DNA of 14,640 bases from Cytophagia bacterium (GTDB lineage: Bacteria > Bacteroidota > Bacteroidia > UBA7662), in contig RFOZ01000037.1 in NCBI GenBank assembly GCA_009926405.1, forward strand, positions 1-14,640. Direction: 5' to 3'. Both the position numbers and the translations under genes were made by a program. The stretch's first letter is position 1, and the number at the start of each line of letters is the position of its first letter. Below the pieces are notes generated by a model that saw nothing but the letters and a program-made list of their open reading frames with translations, made no database searches and was not told the origin of the DNA. Below are positions 7,054-13,565 of the stretch, in pieces.

Positions 7054-7103
7054 GTTGAAGACCACGGAATCCCCGCAGGGGCGCCGGGCCTTCTTGTCTC
7101 AAC
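7054..7103 (+). other. possible leader hairpin of the bacilliredoxin gene
   Basis: GTTGA (7054-7058) pairs with TCAAC (7099-7103) and, after a bulged A7059, GAC (7060-7062) pairs with GTC (7096-7098). Inside it, CCCC (7071-7074) and GGGG (7078-7081) form a compact GC hairpin. It would sit at the 5' end of the brx transcript and end 17 bases before the ATG. A start at 7058 would remove the outermost pairs, so formation depends on the true start site. Confidence 0.3.
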
Positions 7104-7120
7104 CCAAAAATCCCCCTCCT

Positions 7121-7531
7121 ATGCCTTATCCCGAATTTATGGTCGCACCCATGCGCAAAGAATTAACCGACCTGGGTTTTGAAGAATTAAGAACCCCTGA
7201 ACAGGTTCAAGAATTTGTGAACCGTAAAGACGACCTTGCTTTGGTGGTGGTGAATTCAGTCTGCGGTTGTGCAGCGGCCAATGCCCGTCCTGGTATTCGC
7301 AAAGCCCTTGAACATGCCTCCGCCCCCAAAGCCAGGGTTACGGTCTTCGCAGGCATGGAAACCGATGCCGTTGACGAAATGCGAACTCATTTTTTGCCTT
7401 ACCCTCCTTCCTCCCCCTGCATTGCTTTGTTTAAGGGAGGTCAATTGGTCCAACTCATTGAGCGGAGTGGTATTGAAGGGCACAGTGCCGATGCGATTGC
7501 GGATCGGCTCCAGTCCATGTTTGCCGAATAA
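7121..7531 (+). CDS. BrxA/BrxB-family bacilliredoxin (YphP/YqiW, DUF1094)
   Basis: Bacilliredoxins are small thioredoxin-fold proteins. In Bacillus they remove bacillithiol from S-bacillithiolated proteins after oxidative stress and have weak disulfide isomerase activity. The 136-residue product follows Bacillus BrxA over its full length: VAPMRKELTDLGFEEL at the start, the active site VNSVCGCAAANARPG with the CGC motif at residues 48-50, TVFAGMETDAVDEMR, PSSPCIALFKGGQLV, and IEGHSADAIADRL near the end. The ATG at 7121 is chosen because homology begins at once; the open frame upstream (from 6635) is antisense to ahcY. Bacillithiol synthesis genes are not in the window, so whether the partner thiol here is bacillithiol is inferred. 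It is a single-gene transcript, divergent from ahcY and convergent with the amidohydrolase gene. Confidence 0.92.
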   Translation: MPYPEFMVAPMRKELTDLGFEELRTPEQVQEFVNRKDDLALVVVNSVCGCAAANARPGIRKALEHASAPKARVTVFAGMETDAVDEMRTHFLPYPPSSPCIALFKGGQLVQLIERSGIEGHSADAIADRLQSMFAE

Positions 7532-7555
7532 CCCGCCGGCTTTTAGCGGGCCGGG
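7532..7555. terminator. possible hairpin between convergent brx and amidohydrolase genes
   Basis: CCCGC (7532-7536) and GCGGG (7546-7550) form a five-pair GC stem in the 11-base gap and the end of the opposing gene; a CCGGC/GCCGG pairing is an alternative. There is no clear T-run, so termination here is uncertain. Confidence 0.3.
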
Positions 7556-8895
7556 ATTTCGTATTTCTCGCTGAATTTGCGATAGAGCGCCTTTTGTTTG
7601 TCATCCAGGTTGACCCTGCGGCCATCGACAAAGGCATGGGTGGGGTTGTTTCCTCGCATATCCAGTGCATCCCCTGTGGACAAGAAAAGCGTCGCACTTT
7701 TGCCTACTTCGAGGCTGCCATACCGACCCTCAATGCCCAAAATGCGGGCGGCGTCCAGGGTTAGGGCTTGGAGCGCCCGCAAGGTGTCCAGCCCAAAGCC
7801 AACAGCATGCCCAGCCTGGTAAGGTAGATTACGCTGATTCCAGGCCCCATCCATGCTAAACCCAAACCGAACCCCGGCGCGCGCTAAACGGGCCGGAGCA
7901 TCGTAGGCCGAATACACGGGATCCCCGTCTCGGTTGGGGAGTCGGTGTACTTTGGTCAAAATCAAATCAATTTTTTGGGCGGCCAGCCAATCTTGGATTT
8001 GGTCTGCTTCCTCGGCTCCAACCAATACCGGCTTGAGGTTCCAGCGTGCAAAAAATTCGACGGCAGCCACCATGCCTTTGGCATCCCCAACTCGTACAAA
8101 GACCTTGGTTTGGCCGTTCCATAACCCGCTGGCTGAGGCCAGTTTGAGGTTGATAGGTCGCTGATTCCCGGAGGGGTCGTTGTTTGGGTTTTGGAGGTGG
8201 TAATCCCTGGCCTCGTTAAGGTATTGTTCCAGCGAGCCCAAGGTGAGATTGCGGGCTTTGTTTTGTTCCTCGGCACTGGGCGCTCGGGGTCCGGTGCTAT
8301 TGCTCATGGAGGGCCACTGCAAATACATTCCATCGGCCGCTTTGATGCAGGCATCCTCCCAATTCCAGGCATCCAATTGCACAACCGCGGATCGTCCCGA
8401 AATCAGACCACCCTCCGGAGCGATTTGGGCCAGCAGGACCCCGTGGTTACGAACGGTCGGTACGATTCTTGAATCAGAATTATAAGCAATCAAGGCATGA
8501 ACATGGGGGTTCAGGGTGCCGGATTCGGTATGATCCCTGGTGGCGCGGACCGATTCGATTTCGTACAAGCCCAGAAGGGTATGGAGGGCAATAAATCCAG
8601 GATAAACATGCTGACCTCGGGCATCGATAATTTCGGAATTCACCGCATCCAATCGGATTTCAGCACCACGGCCCACATAGACGATCTCTCCCTTGTCGAA
8701 GCCGATGACTCCGGGATAGGGAGGGTTGACCGCATCGTGGATGATGGCTCCGGTAATCCAAACGGGTTTGGTTTGGGGTTTGCCTGGGCTGGGATTGGAT
8801 TGGGCCAAGACCGACAAGGTCATCAGCCAGATCAATCCGAGGGTGGTGGCTGCCGAATGGAGGAGAATTCCACGAATGCTGAATAGGTTTTTCAT
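7543..8895 (-). CDS. secreted amidohydrolase-superfamily protein with degenerate metal motif
   Basis: The 450-residue product starts with a signal peptide: a basic start, a hydrophobic core (about 10-28) and SVLAQS, with cleavage likely after Ala31, so it is exported. The fold is that of COG1228 (imidazolonepropionase-like) amidohydrolases: the N-terminal beta-sandwich strand EIIDARGQHVYPGFIALHTLLGL, a TIM-barrel middle, and a C-terminal LTLDAARILGIEGRYGSLEVGKSATLFL returning to the sandwich. The key odd point is HTL at 105-107, where active members have HxH on strand 1; the Asp usual after PGFI is also Ala. A later Asp (FSMDG, 349) remains. It may be non-hydrolytic or bind a single metal. 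Relatives in Bacteroidota often lie next to an intact copy; none is here. ATG 8895 is 13 bases after the transketolase stop. No substrate can be named. Confidence 0.82.
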   Translation of the reverse strand: MKNLFSIRGILLHSAATTLGLIWLMTLSVLAQSNPSPGKPQTKPVWITGAIIHDAVNPPYPGVIGFDKGEIVYVGRGAEIRLDAVNSEIIDARGQHVYPGFIALHTLLGLYEIESVRATRDHTESGTLNPHVHALIAYNSDSRIVPTVRNHGVLLAQIAPEGGLISGRSAVVQLDAWNWEDACIKAADGMYLQWPSMSNSTGPRAPSAEEQNKARNLTLGSLEQYLNEARDYHLQNPNNDPSGNQRPINLKLASASGLWNGQTKVFVRVGDAKGMVAAVEFFARWNLKPVLVGAEEADQIQDWLAAQKIDLILTKVHRLPNRDGDPVYSAYDAPARLARAGVRFGFSMDGAWNQRNLPYQAGHAVGFGLDTLRALQALTLDAARILGIEGRYGSLEVGKSATLFLSTGDALDMRGNNPTHAFVDGRRVNLDDKQKALYRKFSEKYEIPAR

Positions 8896-8908
8896 CGATA
8901 TTAAATCA

Positions 8909-10903
8909 TTAAACGGATTTTTGGGGGCCGTTGAGCCATGCCGCAATGCGATCCCGAACTTGATGTGGTTCCAGACCAAAATGACGGGCCAGGTCAGGGC
9001 CAGGGGCTGAATAGCCGAAGGTATCGACCCCCAAATTAAGGCCATCATGACCCGTGAATCGGGTCCAACCCAGGGTAACGCCGGCTTCCAGCGATACACG
9101 ATGGGCATGGGCTGGTCCGAGGACTTCGGCCTGGTAGGAGGCGGGTTGTTCATCCAAAAGTTCCCAACATGGCAACGAATAAACACGGATTTCGCGATGT
9201 TGGAACGACCCGTCTCTTTCGGCAAGCCCTTGGCAAGCCTGAATTAAGGTCGCGACCTCGGAGCCAGAGGCGTAGCCATAAAGCGGGGCTAAGGTTGAGT
9301 CAGCGCCTTCTTGCATCCAAGCCAGGTAGGCACCTTTGGCCACTTTGGCATCCAGGGCTTGGTTTGATCCTTCGGTACAAGCCAGGGTGGGCACATTTTG
9401 ACGAGTCAAGGCCAGCACGGCCGGTTGATGACTTTGGGCAGCCCACAAGCGGAGGCAGGCCTGGGTCTCGCGTGCATCCGCTGGTCGCATGACCCAAAGG
9501 TCCGGGATGGCCCGAAGGCTCATCACGTGTTCAATGGACTGGTGGGTAGGCCCATCCTCCCCCAAAAAAATCGAATCGTGGGTAAAAACATGAAGGACCG
9601 AAACCTTCTGAATGGCACTCATTCGGATGGCATTGCGCATATAATCCGAGAAAGTCAAAAAGGTTGCGCCAAACGGTTTGAAATCCGGGGCGTACAGAGC
9701 CATCCCGTTGAGAATTGCGGCCATGGGAAATTCGCGAACCCCAAAGGCCAGGTTTCGACCGGCCCGATGATTCCTGGTGAACTCTCCAACCGCAGAAGCA
9801 AAGGCCCCGGTATTGTTCGAAGGTTCTAGGTCGGCGCTCCCTCCGGTTAGCCCTATCATGGAAGGAGCCATTTGGGCCAAGGCTTGGCCAAAGGCAACGC
9901 GGGTGGCCAGGCTTTGGCCGGTTTCGTAGGAGGGCCAGGCGATTTCGGGCGCCGACTTCCGATCCGAAGTGGCCGTGTATCCGGCAGCGATGGCGTTGAG
10001 TTCCTGAAGCCTTCGATTGAAATGCTCGTAAACCTGGGGTTGAACCGCAAAAGTGCTCTCTGGATCCAAGCCGAGTCGGCTCTTGGTTGCGGCAATTTCC
10101 TGGGCGGGTAGGGGTTCACCGTGGGTTTTGGCCAGGCCCTCCATGGTAGCGGCGCCTTGGGCCATCGTACTTTGGCCGATGATGATCAAGGGCTGGCTGC
10201 GCTCAGCCTGGGTGGCCCGTTCCATGGCTTGACGCAAGGCGTGGTGGTCATGCCCGTTGATCTCGAGGACCTCCCATTGCATGGATTCAAAATGAGCCTT
10301 GAAGTCCAAGGAACTAACCCGATCAACGGGCCCTGAGATTTGGATATCGTTTTTGTCGTAATAAAGGACCAAATTGCCGAGACCCCAATGGCCGGCCAGT
10401 TGACAAGCGCCCAAAGCAACATCTTCCTGCAAATCACCATCCCCCGCCAGTACCCAGACCCTGGGCAAACGGCCCAACGGACGCAGGGCTTGTTCCTGAA
10501 GGGCAGCAACGGCCATACCTACGCCCATGGCGACTCCTTGACCCAAGGGGCCGGTGGTGGCTTCAACACCCGCCGTCAAGTGGCTTTCGGGGTGGCCCGG
10601 TGTTAGGCTTCCCAATTGACGAAATCGTTTGATTTCATCCATACTCAGCATACCCGCCAAATGAAGGAGGCTGTACAGCAACATGGATTCATGGCCGGCC
10701 GATAACACAAAGCGGTCCCTCAAAGGCCATTTTGGGAAGTTCGGCGCAAAATGTAAGGTCTCCATCCACAACAAGGCCGCAAAATCACAGGACGAAAAAG
10801 CTCCTCCCGGATGCCCTGAACGGGCGGCTGCCGTGGCGTCCATTACCAGGCCTTTGATGCTTGCAATGACCGCTAGGTCCTTGGGGTTCGCATTTGTACT
10901 CAC
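8909..10903 (-). CDS. tkt: transketolase (full-length, single chain)
   Basis: Transketolase moves two-carbon ketol units between sugar phosphates in the non-oxidative pentose phosphate pathway, using thiamine diphosphate and a divalent metal. At about 664 residues it is the usual single-chain form, not the split archaeal type. Visible sites, numbered from the GTG start: SGHPGG (His31), GHPESH (103-108), TGPLGQG, and the cofactor motif GDGDLQED...YYDKNDIQISG, in which GDG and Asn185 hold diphosphate and metal. Then come THGEPLP, the catalytic glutamate in VREFPM (Glu391), and FLGEDGPTHQ in the pyrimidine domain. A C-terminal transketolase domain follows, ending GLEPHQVRDRIAAWL. No ATG fits: GTG at 10903 is used, and TTG at 10909 is equally possible. 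It sits 64 bases after prfA and 13 before the amidohydrolase gene. Confidence 0.95.
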   Translation of the reverse strand: MSTNANPKDLAVIASIKGLVMDATAAARSGHPGGAFSSCDFAALLWMETLHFAPNFPKWPLRDRFVLSAGHESMLLYSLLHLAGMLSMDEIKRFRQLGSLTPGHPESHLTAGVEATTGPLGQGVAMGVGMAVAALQEQALRPLGRLPRVWVLAGDGDLQEDVALGACQLAGHWGLGNLVLYYDKNDIQISGPVDRVSSLDFKAHFESMQWEVLEINGHDHHALRQAMERATQAERSQPLIIIGQSTMAQGAATMEGLAKTHGEPLPAQEIAATKSRLGLDPESTFAVQPQVYEHFNRRLQELNAIAAGYTATSDRKSAPEIAWPSYETGQSLATRVAFGQALAQMAPSMIGLTGGSADLEPSNNTGAFASAVGEFTRNHRAGRNLAFGVREFPMAAILNGMALYAPDFKPFGATFLTFSDYMRNAIRMSAIQKVSVLHVFTHDSIFLGEDGPTHQSIEHVMSLRAIPDLWVMRPADARETQACLRLWAAQSHQPAVLALTRQNVPTLACTEGSNQALDAKVAKGAYLAWMQEGADSTLAPLYGYASGSEVATLIQACQGLAERDGSFQHREIRVYSLPCWELLDEQPASYQAEVLGPAHAHRVSLEAGVTLGWTRFTGHDGLNLGVDTFGYSAPGPDLARHFGLEPHQVRDRIAAWLNGPQKSV

Positions 10904-10967
10904 GGGCAAAAATTAGGTTTATTTCGTTTCCAAAGATGCACCAATTCCCAACAAAGTAGGCTCTAAA

Positions 10968-12038
10968 TCAGGATTTCAGGCCGGCCAATCGCTCGGTGTT
11001 CTCGGCTAATTTGAGGGCATTAATCATGTCCTGTAAATCGCCGTCCATGAATTGATCCAACGAATAGACGGTCATTCCGATGCGGTGATCGGTTACTCGG
11101 CTCTGTGGGAAATTGTAGGTTCGAATCTTGGCCGATCGGTCACCGGTGGAGACCATGGATTTGCGTTTGCCGGCTTCTTCGGCATCTGCTTTTTGTTTTT
11201 CAAGTTCATAAAGCCGGGTTCGCAACATTTCCATGGCCCGGGCCCTGTTTCCCAATTGCGAACGTTCCACTTGGCAGGTCACCACAATGCCGGTGGGTTT
11301 ATGGGTTAACATGACTTTGGTTTCGACTTTGTTGACATTTTGACCCCCTGCGCCGCCTGATCGGGCGGTTTGGAGCTCGATATCCGCCGGGTTTAGAACC
11401 ACATCAATTTCTTCGGCCTCTGGCATGACCGCCACGGTGGCAGCGGAAGTGTGCACCCGGCCTTGGGTCTCGGTCGCTGGAACACGTTGAACCCGGTGTA
11501 CCCCGGATTCGAATTTGAGTGTACCATAGACCTCTTCGCCGCTGACGCGGTAAATGATTTCTTTGTATCCGCCAAGGGTGCTTTCGCTCGCATCCTGCAG
11601 CTCTACCTTCCAGCCTTGTTTCTCGCAGTATCGTTGATACATACGCGCCAAATCCCCTGCAAAAAGGCCCGCCTCGTCTCCACCGGTACCCGCTCTGATT
11701 TCAAGAAGAACGTCTTTGTCGTCTTCGGGATCCCGAGGGATGAGAAGCCAAGTGAGCTCTTCTTCCAAAATTGGTAATTCGGCCTGGGCCTGATCGAGTT
11801 CTTGACGACCCAATTCAACCCATTCGGGATCGGTATTTTCAGTCAAAAAAACCTTGCCGTCTTCGATTCTTTGGATGGTTTTCCGATAACGATCGGCTAC
11901 TTCCAGAATTTTCTGAAGTTTGCTGTATTCTTTGTTAAGACTGGCCATTCTGGAGGAGTCCCCAAAAACAGCCGGGTCCTGCAATGTGCGCTCTACGTCG
12001 TTGAATCGAGCTTGAAGGGGAGCAATCCGGTCAAGCAT
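10968..12038 (-). CDS. prfA: peptide chain release factor 1 (RF1)
   Basis: RF1 recognises UAA and UAG in the ribosomal A site and triggers release of the finished chain. The 356-residue length is standard. After the helical N-terminal domain (about 1-100) come EIRAGTGGDEA (113-123) and the codon-reading PAT tripeptide at 187-189 within VHRVQRVPATETQGR. PxT marks RF1, whereas RF2 carries SPF. The catalytic GGQ is at 231-233 in SGGAGGQNVNKVET, with the glutamine normally methylated by PrmC, which is not in the window. The C-terminal part includes IRTYNFPQSRVTDHRIG. No programmed frameshift is seen, as expected for RF1. ATG 12038 lies 47 bases after the lpxH stop, and transketolase follows after 64 bases, so cotranscription is likely. 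Confidence 0.97.
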   Translation of the reverse strand: MLDRIAPLQARFNDVERTLQDPAVFGDSSRMASLNKEYSKLQKILEVADRYRKTIQRIEDGKVFLTENTDPEWVELGRQELDQAQAELPILEEELTWLLIPRDPEDDKDVLLEIRAGTGGDEAGLFAGDLARMYQRYCEKQGWKVELQDASESTLGGYKEIIYRVSGEEVYGTLKFESGVHRVQRVPATETQGRVHTSAATVAVMPEAEEIDVVLNPADIELQTARSGGAGGQNVNKVETKVMLTHKPTGIVVTCQVERSQLGNRARAMEMLRTRLYELEKQKADAEEAGKRKSMVSTGDRSAKIRTYNFPQSRVTDHRIGMTVYSLDQFMDGDLQDMINALKLAENTERLAGLKS

Positions 12039-12085
12039 GGGCGGCCTTGGTTAGGGGAGAATCGTTCATAGGGGCGAAAAAGATT

Positions 12086-12889
12086 TTAGCGGCCATAGCC
12101 TGTGCTTTGATGATTCGGATAGGTTTTCAAATCCAGATTACCGGCATGAAAGCGGGCGTAGGTGGGTTGATGCATCCACTCGCCGAGGTTGACATAGGTC
12201 CCTCCGCCCGGAAGGGGACAAAAGATTGGCAAATGCCGATGCCCAAAAATCAGGTAGTCCAAAGGCGCGAGGCCTGCTTGTTGACGCTCGTATTGTTTGC
12301 GCAAGCTGTATTGGTATAGCCATTCTTTGGTGGGATCAAAAACAGGTGGATGGCCGTTCTGACCGTACGATTCAATTCTTTGGGATGCTCGGCTCTGGCG
12401 AGACCATCCTTGGGCCAGCGCAAAAGAAAAATCCGGATGCAGGAATCCAAAAAGTCGTTGATTGAATCGTGATCCAAAAATTCGCTTGAGGCGTTTGTAT
12501 CCCCGATCGCCGGGTCCTTTTCCGTCTCCGTGGGCCAGAAGTAAATGTTTTCCCTCCCATTCAGTCACCAAAGTGTCCCGATGCAACTCGACCCCTAGTT
12601 CTTGTTCCAGGTAACCAAAAGTCCATCCGTCGTGGTTCCCGGTGAAATAATGGATCGGAATCCCTGCATCGGTCAAAGCGGCAAGACAACCCTGCAATCG
12701 CACAAAATGTTTGGGGACGGCATGACGCAATTCAAACCAAAAATCAAAAACATCTCCTAACAAATAATACGCCGAAGCATCCGAAGCCGTTTCTTCAAAA
12801 AATCGTAACAAGAGTTGTTCCCGGGGGCGCGATGCAGCAACCGATGGGCTGCCCAAATGAAAATCGCTAAGGAGATAAATGGATTTCAT
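12086..12889 (-). CDS. lpxH: UDP-2,3-diacylglucosamine diphosphatase LpxH
   Basis: LpxH is a calcineurin-like metallophosphoesterase at the inner face of the cytoplasmic membrane. It cleaves UDP-2,3-diacylglucosamine to lipid X and UMP in lipid A synthesis, indicating a Gram-negative envelope. Metal ligands appear in family order and spacing: Asp9 and His11 (SDFHLG), Asp46 (LGDVFDFWFE), Asn85-His86 (GNHD), His120 (AHGDG) and His217/His219 (FGHRH). The middle insert with GDRGYKRLKRIF and a hydrophobic, aromatic stretch (about 138-162) matches the lid that binds acyl chains. At 267 residues it is slightly longer than E. coli LpxH (240). I use ATG 12889; a GTG two codons earlier (12895) would lie one base after the LUD gene stop. 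LpxH2 or another phosphoesterase is less likely given the FGHRH and GDVFDFWFE context. Confidence 0.9.
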   Translation of the reverse strand: MKSIYLLSDFHLGSPSVAASRPREQLLLRFFEETASDASAYYLLGDVFDFWFELRHAVPKHFVRLQGCLAALTDAGIPIHYFTGNHDGWTFGYLEQELGVELHRDTLVTEWEGKHLLLAHGDGKGPGDRGYKRLKRIFGSRFNQRLFGFLHPDFSFALAQGWSRQSRASQRIESYGQNGHPPVFDPTKEWLYQYSLRKQYERQQAGLAPLDYLIFGHRHLPIFCPLPGGGTYVNLGEWMHQPTYARFHAGNLDLKTYPNHQSTGYGR

Positions 12890-12896
12890 CGGCACT

Positions 12897-13559
12897 TTAC
12901 CCCTTTACCTCAAATTCATCCTCTAGCAAAAAGACCCATAACTCTCGGGGTCCGTGAGCACCCAGAACCAATGTTTTTTCGATATCGGCGGTTCGACTCG
13001 GTCCCGTAATGGTTGAAATCAGGGAGGGGATATTTTGATCCCTATAACGCTGCCGCAGGAGGTCAAAGGCATCCTTTAGTCGCGGCACCAATTGACTGCT
13101 GCGGGCCAGGACCCAGTGAACCGGAGGGTAGACCGTGAGACTCCGCCCGTAGGCCTGGGCAGAACTCACCAAAACGGATCCGCTCCAGGCGATTAAGGCC
13201 TCGCATCCCGTCACGCCGATACCGGCTTCATCGATGTGTTCGGTATCAATACGATAGGTGATGCCGGCTTTTCGTAACAAATCCTGAATGGAAGGCTCCA
13301 AACAAAAGAGGTTGCGGTTTGGAAGGCTTTCGAGGGCCTTGGCCAGGTAGCCAGCCAATTCGGTTGGGTTTTCGGCATAGACAAATTGGCCCTTAAGTTG
13401 CAGCAAGCGCTTGGCAAAGGCCAAAGCCAAATCTTCCTCAACCGGCTCAAAGGGGTCCTCACCAGCCTGCTCTCGCCGTACCCGAAGAGGCGGATCGGAT
13501 GGGTGAATCAGGGCTTTGCGCAGGCGCTGGATAACGGTCTCGCGCGGTGAGAGCGCCAT
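12897..13559 (-). CDS. LUD-domain protein (LutC/YkgG family)
   Basis: LUD-domain proteins include LutC, part of the LutABC iron-sulfur lactate oxidation system. The 220-residue product has the two family blocks: GVTGCEALIAWSGSVLVSS (115-133) and the C-terminal TGPSRTADIEKTLVLGAHGP (185-204). No iron-sulfur cysteine clusters, signal peptide or membrane segment are seen. LutA and LutB are not adjacent. The gene instead sits 6 bases after ftsH and 7 before lpxH; an ftsH-LUD pair is, to my recollection, usual in Bacteroidota, so a lactate role should not be assumed. In block 1, GCEALIAWSG stands where many LutC proteins have an Ala-Glu/Asp-Thr-Gly turn. ATG 13559 is the only sensible start. Family membership is clear; function unknown. 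Confidence 0.85.
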   Translation of the reverse strand: MALSPRETVIQRLRKALIHPSDPPLRVRREQAGEDPFEPVEEDLALAFAKRLLQLKGQFVYAENPTELAGYLAKALESLPNRNLFCLEPSIQDLLRKAGITYRIDTEHIDEAGIGVTGCEALIAWSGSVLVSSAQAYGRSLTVYPPVHWVLARSSQLVPRLKDAFDLLRQRYRDQNIPSLISTITGPSRTADIEKTLVLGAHGPRELWVFLLEDEFEVKG

Positions 13560-13565
13560 GCCGCT

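Noticed and set aside
6995..7102. Upstream extension of ahcY to 7102
   Set aside because: It would read through the consensus -7 box and adds sequence with no resemblance to AhcY.
6635..7120. Long + strand open frame running into brx
   Set aside because: It is antisense to ahcY; bacilliredoxin homology begins exactly at the ATG at 7121.
8896..9225. Upstream extension of the amidohydrolase frame to 9225
   Set aside because: It is antisense-frame shadow of the transketolase end; the signal peptide beginning at 8895 is a clear true start.
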